Made by a program: the position numbers and the translations under genes. A DNA stretch of 5,651 bases from Fidelibacterota bacterium (GTDB lineage Bacteria; Fidelibacterota; UBA2242). Where the stretch lies: assembly GCA_023133185.1 (NCBI GenBank), contig JAGLWX010000339.1:1-5651 (forward strand). Direction: 5' to 3'. How positions within the stretch are numbered: position 1 is the stretch's first letter; each line of letters opens with the position of its first letter. Shown piece by piece: positions 1 through 5,651 of the stretch. Under the pieces are notes generated by a model. That model saw only the letters and a list, made by a program, of their open reading frames with translations, was not told the origin of the DNA and made no database searches.

Positions 1-92
1 CGAAACCCGTTTGATTCCACTTCGTTTCATCGAAAACGGGTTTGCGTTATCTCGTGTTTATGTTCCTGCGGAGGAAAAGGGGACAAGTTTCT
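1..92. other. Non-coding left edge, downstream of nagA
   Basis: No gene is visible here. This short stretch lies beyond the 3' end of nagA, which is read leftward. It contains a perfect 10-bp inverted repeat (3-12 with 34-43) and a 14-nt all-purine run (70-83) ending 9 nt before the nagA stop complement. A plus-strand frame opened by TTG at 42 runs into nagA as an antisense shadow and has no recognisable product. What lies left of position 1 cannot be seen, so it is unknown whether the neighbour is convergent or co-directional. Confidence 0.6.
3..43. repeat. Perfect 10-bp inverted repeat, possible nagA transcription terminator
   Basis: AAACCCGTTT at 3-12 is exactly complementary to AAACGGGTTT at 34-43, with a 21-nt loop. 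A second CGTTT inside the loop (23-27) could pair with AAACG (34-38) instead, giving a shorter, tighter alternative hairpin. It begins about 50 nt past the nagA stop, where a terminator would sit. The stem has only a 4-bp GC core, and no T-run follows on the plus strand. On the minus strand the window ends 2 nt after the stem, so a T-tract cannot be assessed. It could equally be a dispersed repeat. The structure is seen directly; the role is inferred. Confidence 0.4.
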
Positions 93-1265
93 TTAAGCCG
101 AAAACTTCTTAATCTCACCTTTTACAAAGGTCATCAATACATTAAAGTCATTATCAAAAACCACAACGTCGGCATCTTTTCCGGGAATCAGCGAGCCTGT
201 TTCAATCTGACGACTTATTACTGTGGCTGGATTTGCGCTTGCCATTCGTAGTGCGTCCTGAAGGGGGATACCCATTTCATAAAGACTCTGAACACCTTTG
301 ATCATTGTCAATGCCGACCCGGCGATTGTTCCGTCGGATTTACGTTTAAAAAGTCCATCCTCAATGGTTACTTCTTCGTTATTGGCGATAAGGTTATTGC
401 TTGTTAACCCGGTTGGTCTAAGTGCGTCTGTTACCAGGACAACTTTATGAACTGGTTTCACGCGCAACAGTAAATCCAACACCGCTTTATGAACATGATA
501 TCCATCGGCAATCACCTCGCAGGATACGTTAGGATGAATCATAATTGCGCCAACCACACCGGGATCACGGTGGTGCATTCTTCTCATTGCATTAAAAAAA
601 TGAGTTGAATGTAAGATACCAGCCTGCATTCCTTCCAGCATGTTTTCATAAGTAGCATTAGAATGCCCGGCAGAAACTACGATACCGTTTTTCCCGGCAA
701 GAATTGCCAGGTCATGCATGTTTTTCAATTCAGGTGCGACAGTCATAATTGTGATATGACCATCAGCCAATTTCAGATACTTTAGCATCAAATCTAAATC
801 AACAGGTTTCATGTATTTACCTGTCAGCACTCCAGATTTTTTTGGTGAAATAAATGGTCCTTCGAGATGCATCCCATAAATTTTTGCGCCCGGTTCTTTT
901 CCGATTGCAGCTACAACTGCTTTGATGGATCGGATAAAGTCATCGTCAGGCTGAGGATATAAGGTAGGGCAGAAGCCGGTAACGCCATATTCGACCAATG
1001 CCCGGGACATTTCTAAAATTGATTCAACTGTACCATCTGATGTATCATAACCGTGTAGTCCGTGTATATGCGTATCAATAAATCCCGATGCAATATTGGC
1101 TCCGTTTAAATAGTAAATAGACGCATCTTTTGGAAGCTGACGTTTTTTAAATCGTTCGTTGGTAATGACATCCTCAATTTTACCATCATAAATTATTACC
1201 GTGCTCTTAGGTAAAACCGTGATCCCTGTATAAACTGTTGCATTATGAAGACAAACCATACTCAT
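93..1265 (-). CDS. nagA: N-acetylglucosamine-6-phosphate deacetylase
   Basis: This cytoplasmic amidohydrolase removes acetate from GlcNAc-6-phosphate to give glucosamine-6-phosphate, a step in the use of chitin- or peptidoglycan-derived GlcNAc. The 390-residue product has the usual family length. In order it shows the metal-binding GFIDTHIHG motif (H66, H68), HLEGPF with the metal-ligand Glu135, SAGHSNA (H201), THFFNAM (H222), DGYHVH (H257) and the catalytic Asp280 in VTDA. The C-terminus has GTIAGSALTM and the SANPA and GKDADVVVF segments that close the amidohydrolase beta-sandwich. The HxH pair resembles the Bacillus-type two-metal enzymes rather than E. coli NagA, which lacks it. I chose ATG at 1265 because GGAG at 1276-1273 lies 7 nt upstream. 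An in-frame TTG at 1271 is 1 nt from that site and ATG 1259 is 13 nt away. It stands alone, divergent from dacB; no nagB or transporter is visible. Confidence 0.95.
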   Translation of the reverse strand: MSMVCLHNATVYTGITVLPKSTVIIYDGKIEDVITNERFKKRQLPKDASIYYLNGANIASGFIDTHIHGLHGYDTSDGTVESILEMSRALVEYGVTGFCPTLYPQPDDDFIRSIKAVVAAIGKEPGAKIYGMHLEGPFISPKKSGVLTGKYMKPVDLDLMLKYLKLADGHITIMTVAPELKNMHDLAILAGKNGIVVSAGHSNATYENMLEGMQAGILHSTHFFNAMRRMHHRDPGVVGAIMIHPNVSCEVIADGYHVHKAVLDLLLRVKPVHKVVLVTDALRPTGLTSNNLIANNEEVTIEDGLFKRKSDGTIAGSALTMIKGVQSLYEMGIPLQDALRMASANPATVISRQIETGSLIPGKDADVVVFDNDFNVLMTFVKGEIKKFSA

Positions 1266-1272
1266 TATCAAA

Positions 1273-1276
1273 CTCC
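1273..1276 (-). promoter_or_regulatory. nagA ribosome binding site that decides the start
   Basis: The minus strand reads CGGAG followed by TTTGATA and then ATG. GGAG lies 7 nt before the ATG at 1265, which is ideal spacing. The in-frame TTG at 1271 is too close to it and the ATG at 1259 too far, so this site selects the 390-residue product. Confidence 0.7.
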
Positions 1277-1301
1277 GTTATTTCCGGTTGCAAATTTGAT
1301 G

Positions 1302-1330
1302 AAAATATTTCATAATTGAAAGTATTTCAA
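1302..1330 (-). promoter_or_regulatory. Candidate sigma70-type promoter of nagA
   Basis: On the minus strand TTGAAA (1330-1325) is followed after exactly 17 nt by TATTTT (1307-1302). These match the -35 and -10 consensus at 4 of 6 positions each. Transcription would start near 1295, leaving a leader of about 30 nt that contains the GGAG site. The region is AT-rich, so chance matches are likely. The spacing and position upstream of a divergent gene favour it. The host sigma factor preference is unknown. Confidence 0.4.
1308..1330. promoter_or_regulatory. Alternating TTTCA/TGAAA half-sites over the nagA promoter
   Basis: Three alternating half-sites are present: TTTCA (1308-1312), TGAAA (1317-1321) and TTTCA (1325-1329). 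The last two form a perfect 6-bp inverted repeat, TTGAAAGTATTTCAA (1316-1330). The first two form a 5-bp inverted repeat with a 4-nt spacer. The heptamer TATTTCA recurs with a 17-bp period (1306 and 1323). The array covers the spacer and -35 of the candidate nagA promoter, which is where a repressor would act. The repeats are seen; regulation is inferred, and no regulator gene is in the window. Confidence 0.35.
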
Positions 1331-1371
1331 AATGTGAGGTAAACTTGTCTATAAATTGCTACTATTTAGTT

Positions 1372-1390
1372 ACAATATACTTTATATTGT
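1372..1390. promoter_or_regulatory. 19-bp palindrome upstream of dacB, possible operator
   Basis: ACAATATA (1372-1379) and TATATTGT (1383-1390) are perfect reverse complements around a CTT centre. The centre lies about 70 nt before the dacB start. TATACT and TATATT inside it resemble -10 hexamers, but no -35 hexamer sits at 16-18 nt from either. TTG at 1356-1358 followed after 19 nt by TACTTTA loosely resembles the Bacteroidota TTG/TAnnTTTG promoter form. It may be an operator, a promoter element, or a weak hairpin in a leader. AT-richness raises the odds of coincidence. Confidence 0.35.
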
Positions 1391-1437
1391 CGTGGAAGAT
1401 GTTGTTTAAAGTGTATGAAAAATGATAAATAGTCAAT

Positions 1438-1444
1438 AAAAGGA
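1438..1444 (+). promoter_or_regulatory. dacB ribosome binding site
   Basis: AAAAGGA lies 7 nt before the ATG at 1452 and supports that start, which also places a hydrophobic export signal at the protein's N-terminus. Confidence 0.65.
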
Positions 1445-1451
1445 AAATTTT

Positions 1452-2981
1452 ATGAAATCTAATTACAGATGGGTTTGGGGAGTTGTGATTCCTCTGATAA
1501 TGTTCCAATGCAGTTCTTTGCATTATATCAAAACGATCAATGCAAATATGAGTGGCACATCACCCAAATATTCTCGAAACAGAGCCGTAAAATCATTCAG
1601 ATCGCAGGTAAATGAACTCGTAAATGCTCCCAATTTGCAACCGTCAATTATGGGAATTTATATTGAAGAATATCAAACGCGGGAAATTCTCTATTCCCTG
1701 AATCCACACACTTTATTAATGCCGGCAAGCAATATGAAATTATTTACGACATCCTCGGCACTGGCTATATTAGGACCGGATTATCGATATAAGACTTCAC
1801 TTTATATAGATGGAACAGTTAAAGATGGAATTCTTGATGGCAACTTAATCATCAAAGGTTCCGGCGATCCGAGTATTTCTGGTCGTCACAACGATGGCAA
1901 CCAGTTGGAAATGTTTCAGAATTGGGCGGATACGCTGCACTCGATGGGTATCCGGAAAATCAACGGTGCAATTATCGGCGATGATAATATTTTCGATGAC
2001 ATCGGACTGGGATACAGTTGGGGCTGGGATGATTTGTCGTACTATTATGCCGCACAGACAGGAGGACTCTGTTTTAATGACAATTGTGTCGATCTGTTCA
2101 TAATTCCCAACGACTCGATAGGAGGGAAGCCTCAAATTTTAACAAAGCCGCCAATGAATTATATGGAAATCATCAATGAAATCGCAACTGTTTTAGCGGA
2201 CTCCGCGACTTATATAGATTTTTACAGAAAACCAGGCACAGAGGTCGTCACTATTTTTGGGACAATTAAAGCGGATGCGGATACGGTAAAAGATTGGGTC
2301 ACAGTTGAAAATCCAACTAACTATACTTTATCGGCTTTTAAATATACACTCAAAAATAATGGTATAACTACCAATACTATCAGCGACATAGACGAATTAC
2401 CTGTTAAAGCTCTTAATTACGATAGCTATAGATTTATCGCTACTCATGAATCCGTTCCGCTTTCGGAAATTATCAAAACCATCAATAAAAAAAGTCAAAA
2501 TTTTTATGCCGAACAACTCCAGAAAACGCTGGGTGTTGAGTTGAAAGAAATTGGTTCGAGTAAAAAAGGCATAGAAGCGGAAAAAGACTGGTTAAGCAGA
2601 ATAGGCATCAGCCCCGACGATGTGTTCATTGTCGATGGTTCAGGACTCTCACGGCACAATTTAGTAACAGCGCACCAGATTGTAACGATCTTACGCGCGA
2701 TTCGCAATCACAGCGATTACAAGGTGTTTTTTGATTCTTTGCCGATCGGTGGCGTGGACGGAACATTAAAAAATCGATTGAAAGGTTCGAATGCCGTGGG
2801 ACACGTCTTTGCAAAAACAGGATATGTCGGCAGGGTACGGACATTATCAGGATACGTTCATGCCGCAAACGGACGGGAATATATCTTTTCAATCCTGGTT
2901 AATCATTATCCTGTTCCTACCGGTAGAATAAATGATCTGCAGGATCATATAGTAACGCTGTTATATAATTTAGATTATTGA
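1452..2981 (+). CDS. dacB: D-alanyl-D-alanine carboxypeptidase/endopeptidase, PBP4 type (class C), probable lipoprotein
   Basis: This peptidase-S13-family penicillin-binding protein acts outside the cytoplasmic membrane. It removes terminal D-Ala from peptidoglycan stem peptides or cuts cross-links. The three active-site motifs are intact: SxxK at S93-K96 (nucleophile S93), SxN at S348-N350, and KTG at K455-G457. The 250-residue gap between the first two is typical of class C PBPs, which carry an inserted domain there. DGSGLSR (395-401) and GGVDGTL (433-439) are further family signatures. The N-terminus has basic K2 and R6, a hydrophobic stretch W7-F18 and Cys20 followed by two serines. This suggests a lipid anchor, but the -3 to -1 residues M-F-Q are a poor lipobox, so a plain signal anchor is possible. 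Residues 21-50 form a polar linker. At 509 residues it is slightly long for the family. uvrC follows after 7 nt. Confidence 0.93.
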   Translation: MKSNYRWVWGVVIPLIMFQCSSLHYIKTINANMSGTSPKYSRNRAVKSFRSQVNELVNAPNLQPSIMGIYIEEYQTREILYSLNPHTLLMPASNMKLFTTSSALAILGPDYRYKTSLYIDGTVKDGILDGNLIIKGSGDPSISGRHNDGNQLEMFQNWADTLHSMGIRKINGAIIGDDNIFDDIGLGYSWGWDDLSYYYAAQTGGLCFNDNCVDLFIIPNDSIGGKPQILTKPPMNYMEIINEIATVLADSATYIDFYRKPGTEVVTIFGTIKADADTVKDWVTVENPTNYTLSAFKYTLKNNGITTNTISDIDELPVKALNYDSYRFIATHESVPLSEIIKTINKKSQNFYAEQLQKTLGVELKEIGSSKKGIEAEKDWLSRIGISPDDVFIVDGSGLSRHNLVTAHQIVTILRAIRNHSDYKVFFDSLPIGGVDGTLKNRLKGSNAVGHVFAKTGYVGRVRTLSGYVHAANGREYIFSILVNHYPVPTGRINDLQDHIVTLLYNLDY

Positions 2982-2988
2982 TCTATAG

Positions 2989-4824
2989 ATGACTCATTTT
3001 CCTGAATCACTTCTTCAAAAAATAAAACAGGCTCCTGTTGACCCGGGATGTTATATTTATAAAAATAAACAGGGCAAAATCATCTATGTCGGAAAAGCCA
3101 AAAATTTGGCTAATCGCGTTAAATCTTATTTTGTAAAAACTCATTCAAAAGATACCAAAACACAAAGCCTCGTAAAACGTATCGCCGATGTTGAATTCAT
3201 TGTAACACTGTCCGAGGTAGAAGCGCTGATACTTGAAAACACATTAATCAAACAACACCGTCCCCGTTATAATATATTTCTGCGCGACGATAAAACCTTT
3301 CCCTACATACGTATTACCAATGAACCCTTTCCACGGGTATTTATCACGCGACGCTTAATAAATGATGGTTCAAAATATTTTGGACCTTATACCGACGCCA
3401 GAGCAATTCGGGATACTTTGCAAATAATTAAAAAAGCATTCACTGTCAGAACATGTAGGTTTCGTCTGGATAATGAAACAGTAAACGCAAAAAATGTGAA
3501 ATTGTGTTTGCAATATCATATTCACAATTGTGAAGGACCTTGTCGTGAATTAATATCCAAAGAAGAATATGATACAATGATTTCCAAGATTGAGGCGTTT
3601 TTAAAAGGAAACTTATCGGAAGTTGTTAATTATCTTCAACATAAAATGGAATCTGCGTCGGAAATATTGCTGTTTGAATTAGCGGCAAGATACCGTGACA
3701 ATATTAATCTACTGCAACACTATGCCAAACGACAGTCGGTGGAATTCATGGATTTTAAAGACCGTGATTTCATAAATATCTTTTCTGAAGGTGATATTTG
3801 TGTGGGAATCGTCATAAGGGTGCGTCATGGAAAAATGCTTGGCAAAGATACAATTTTTCTTGAAGGTATTTCGGATGTTGAGCAATCTGAAATTATGCGC
3901 AATTTTATTCAACAATATTACAATCAATCTCAATTAATCCCCGAAGAAGTAAATGTCAACATTTATCCATCTGAACAGGATATTCTGCAAAAATGGCTCA
4001 CCAATAACCGGCGCAGTTCGGTCAAAATTACACGGCCCGCCCGTGAAGAAAAATTGCGCCTGATGCGTTTAGCGGAAAAGAATGCCCGGATTCATCTGCA
4101 GGAATATTTGCTAAAGAAAAGCCAAACGGAGAACTACATTCCCAAAACTCTAAAACAGCTTCAGAGAGACCTCTCATTAACAGAATTGCCCAAACGAATT
4201 GAAGCATTTGATATATCGAACATTCAGGGAAAATTTGCGGTAGGTTCTCTGGTAACATTTATCAACGCCCGCCCGCAGAAAGGTGATTACCGTCGATATA
4301 AAATTAAAACAGTTAAGGGAATTGACGATTTTGCGATGATGTCGGAAGTTGTTCGCCGACGTTACTCACGCCAGCTTAAAGAAAATAATGAATTACCTAA
4401 CCTGATCGTAATCGATGGTGGCAAGGGGCAGCTTTCATCTGCAAGTCAAATCCTGAAAGAACTTCGATTAGATTCAATATCGATAATTGGATTGGCGAAA
4501 AAATTAGAGGAGATATTTTTACCTGATCAACAGGAACCAATGATTTTAGCACGAAATAGTCTTTCGCTAACGTTGTTGCAGCGAATCCGGGATGAGGCGC
4601 ACAGGTTTGCAATAACATATCATCGAAATCTACGTGGAAAAGGAGAACTCACTTCTGTACTGGATCATATACCAGGTTTAGGCGCTAAGAAAAAACAGCT
4701 GTTGTGGAATTATTTTAAAACTATTTCGAAAATGCGGTCGGCTTCAATTGATGACTTTTGCAACGTCGATGGAATAGGTCCAAAATTAGCAAAAATCATC
4801 TGGGATTATCTCCATCACGGTTAA
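2989..4824 (+). CDS. uvrC: Excinuclease ABC subunit C
   Basis: This nuclease of UvrABC nucleotide excision repair cuts damaged DNA 3' and then 5' of a lesion after UvrB loading. The 611-residue product is complete. The N-terminal GIY-YIG nuclease spans about 15-95, with GCYIY (Y22), YVGKAKNL (33-40), R43 and Glu83 in LENTLIK. A four-cysteine set, C156, C173, C181 and C185, matches the position of the iron-sulfur cluster reported for E. coli UvrC. A UVR helical-pair (UvrB-binding) segment spans about 204-245. The RNase H-like second nuclease (about 395-545) has D408 in FDISN, D476 in VIDGGKGQL and H538 in DEAHRFA. Two helix-hairpin-helix motifs end the protein: IPGLGAKKK (561-569) and VDGIGPKLA (593-601). 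The ATG 7 nt after the dacB stop has no Shine-Dalgarno sequence, but it gives the expected N-terminus. Translation probably depends on coupling to dacB. Confidence 0.97.
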   Translation: MTHFPESLLQKIKQAPVDPGCYIYKNKQGKIIYVGKAKNLANRVKSYFVKTHSKDTKTQSLVKRIADVEFIVTLSEVEALILENTLIKQHRPRYNIFLRDDKTFPYIRITNEPFPRVFITRRLINDGSKYFGPYTDARAIRDTLQIIKKAFTVRTCRFRLDNETVNAKNVKLCLQYHIHNCEGPCRELISKEEYDTMISKIEAFLKGNLSEVVNYLQHKMESASEILLFELAARYRDNINLLQHYAKRQSVEFMDFKDRDFINIFSEGDICVGIVIRVRHGKMLGKDTIFLEGISDVEQSEIMRNFIQQYYNQSQLIPEEVNVNIYPSEQDILQKWLTNNRRSSVKITRPAREEKLRLMRLAEKNARIHLQEYLLKKSQTENYIPKTLKQLQRDLSLTELPKRIEAFDISNIQGKFAVGSLVTFINARPQKGDYRRYKIKTVKGIDDFAMMSEVVRRRYSRQLKENNELPNLIVIDGGKGQLSSASQILKELRLDSISIIGLAKKLEEIFLPDQQEPMILARNSLSLTLLQRIRDEAHRFAITYHRNLRGKGELTSVLDHIPGLGAKKKQLLWNYFKTISKMRSASIDDFCNVDGIGPKLAKIIWDYLHHG

Positions 4825-4920
4825 TTTATTAAGAATTTGTTACTGTATTTCTGCAAAAAGATTAGGAAATTAGGCGTCGTTTATTGACCTCTCAAAATCA
4901 TTAAAATATCTGGAGATTTG
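4825..4920 (+). other. uvrC-purL intergenic spacer
   Basis: I see no stem-loop with a T-run and no well-spaced promoter in these 96 nt. TTGACC at 4884-4889 is a good -35 match. However, the only near -10 hexamer, TAAAAT at 4902-4907, is 12 nt away, and correct spacing would put the start site on the purL ribosome binding site. ATTAGG occurs twice, 8 nt apart (4861 and 4869), with no evident role. Read-through from dacB-uvrC into purL is therefore possible. Confidence 0.5.
4912..4915 (+). promoter_or_regulatory. purL ribosome binding site
   Basis: GGAG lies 5 nt before the ATG at 4921, which supports this start and shows that Shine-Dalgarno initiation operates in this genome. Confidence 0.65.
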
Positions 4921-5651
4921 ATGACTAAAATTCAAGAGCCGGAAGTTACTTTGGATCTGGCGATTCAACATGGATTAAACGAAGAAGAATGGGAACGGAT
5001 TCTCGAAATTCTTGGTCGAAAACCGAATTATACGGAATTAGGCGTATTTTCAGTAATGTGGAGTGAACATTGCAGTTATAAAAATTCAATTGCAATGTTG
5101 AAAACCCTGCCCAGAACCGGGAAAAGATTACTTGTAGAAGCTGGTGAGGAAAATGCCGGATTAGTAGATATCGGAGATGGTCTGGCAATTGCGTTTAAGA
5201 TAGAAAGCCATAATCATCCCTCCGCAATTGAACCCTTTCAGGGAGCGGCAACAGGAGTGGGAGGGATTCTAAGAGATATTTTTACCATGGGCGCCCGCCC
5301 GATCGCATCATTGAATTCGCTTAGGTTTGGACCTTTATCTGTACCAAGAAATCGTTATTTATTTGATGAAGTTGTAAAAGGTATAGCCCATTATGGAAAT
5401 TGCATGGGCGTGCCTACTGTAGCGGGTGAAGTATATTTCGACGAATGTTATACCGGAAACCCCCTTGTTAACGCTATGACTATCGGCATTGTCAAACACG
5501 ATCGAGTGGTAAGCGCCGTATCAAAAGGTGCAGGCAATACCGTAATGATCGTAGGTTCCTCAACCGGCCGGGACGGAATTCATGGGGCTACTTTTGCATC
5601 TGTTGAGCTGAGTGAAGAATCCGAAGAAAAACGATCATCTGTTCAGGTAGG
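4921..5651 (+). CDS. purL: Phosphoribosylformylglycinamidine synthase, PurL subunit (3' end missing)
   Basis: This cytoplasmic enzyme catalyses the fourth step of purine synthesis, the ATP-dependent conversion of FGAR to FGAM with ammonia from glutamine. Only the first 243 codons are present; the frame is open to the window edge. Visible motifs are WSEHCSYK (47-54, with the conserved H50 of the active site), KIESHNHP (93-100), PFQGAATGVGG (105-115) with RDI (118-120), MGARPIA (123-129), GVPTVAGE (163-170), NPLVNAM (180-186) and GSSTGRDGIHGA (212-223). The short N-terminus before WSEHC marks the small PurL form of about 740 residues, which works with separate PurS and PurQ, rather than the fused 1,300-residue form of E. 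coli. PurS and PurQ are not in view. ATG 4921 has a GGAG 5 nt upstream and gives the usual N-terminus. Confidence 0.96.
   Translation, partial: MTKIQEPEVTLDLAIQHGLNEEEWERILEILGRKPNYTELGVFSVMWSEHCSYKNSIAMLKTLPRTGKRLLVEAGEENAGLVDIGDGLAIAFKIESHNHPSAIEPFQGAATGVGGILRDIFTMGARPIASLNSLRFGPLSVPRNRYLFDEVVKGIAHYGNCMGVPTVAGEVYFDECYTGNPLVNAMTIGIVKHDRVVSAVSKGAGNTVMIVGSSTGRDGIHGATFASVELSEESEEKRSSVQV

Noticed and set aside
42..251. Plus-strand open frame with a hydrophobic-looking start overlapping the nagA 3' end
   Set aside because: It starts at TTG and most of it is antisense to the conserved NagA C-terminus; no family is recognisable.
82..1349. GACAAGTTT (82-90) and its reverse complement AAACTTGTC (1341-1349) flanking nagA, considered as element ends
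   Set aside because: The match is only 9 bp and does not extend; many such pairs are expected by chance in 5.6 kb.
1415..1432. Five-codon ORF (MKNDK) ending 19 nt before dacB, considered as a leader peptide
   Set aside because: It has no ribosome binding site, no run of regulatory codons and no attenuator hairpin after it; a frame this short is expected by chance.
1845..2135. Minus-strand open frame of 96 codons opposite dacB
   Set aside because: It lies wholly within the strongly supported dacB reading frame, shows no domain motif and has no credible ribosome binding context.
2626..2892. Minus-strand open frame of 88 codons opposite the dacB 3' half
   Set aside because: It is antisense to the conserved DGSGLS and KTG region of dacB; the Arg/Cys-rich composition is typical of a shadow frame.
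4821..4832. TTAATTTATTAA palindrome at the uvrC stop, considered as a terminator
   Set aside because: The stem is purely A/T with a 2-nt loop and no following T-run, so it would not form a stable terminator hairpin.
4884..4912. TTGACC as a purL promoter -35 element
   Set aside because: The only good -10 hexamer is 12 nt away; proper spacing gives a poor hexamer and a start site on top of the ribosome binding site.

Overview
The window looks like ordinary chromosomal housekeeping DNA from an AT-leaning bacterium. It holds three complete protein-coding genes and the start of a fourth. All four are recognisable from family motifs: nagA (amino-sugar catabolism or cell-wall recycling), dacB (PBP4-type peptidoglycan carboxypeptidase/endopeptidase), uvrC (nucleotide excision repair) and purL (purine biosynthesis, cut by the right edge). 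The lineage cannot be fixed from this sequence alone. The protein flavour, the short PurL form and the gene mix would fit an environmental bacterium of the Fibrobacteres-Chlorobi-Bacteroidetes superphylum or a neighbouring phylum, but this is a weak inference.

Layout from the left: positions 1-92 are non-coding and carry a perfect 10-bp inverted repeat plus a purine-rich tract beside the nagA stop. nagA occupies 93-1265 on the minus strand. A 186-bp divergent intergenic region (1266-1451) holds a candidate nagA promoter overlapped by alternating TTTCA/TGAAA half-sites and, further right, a 19-bp palindrome on the dacB side. dacB (1452-2981) and uvrC (2989-4824) run on the plus strand 7 nt apart and look co-transcribed. 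After a 96-nt gap with no convincing terminator or promoter, purL starts at 4921 and runs off the end of the window.

NagA and DacB both touch cell-wall metabolism: NagA deacetylates GlcNAc-6-phosphate released from peptidoglycan or chitin, and DacB trims or cleaves peptidoglycan peptides. Their divergent arrangement around a possibly regulated intergenic region is the only functional link the layout suggests. UvrC and PurL are unrelated housekeeping functions. I found no mobile element with a transposase, no RNA gene, no CRISPR array and no sign of a new multi-gene system. The points worth a second look are small: the operator-like structures in the intergenic region, the hairpin at the left edge, the lack of a Shine-Dalgarno sequence before uvrC, and a few residue-level oddities.
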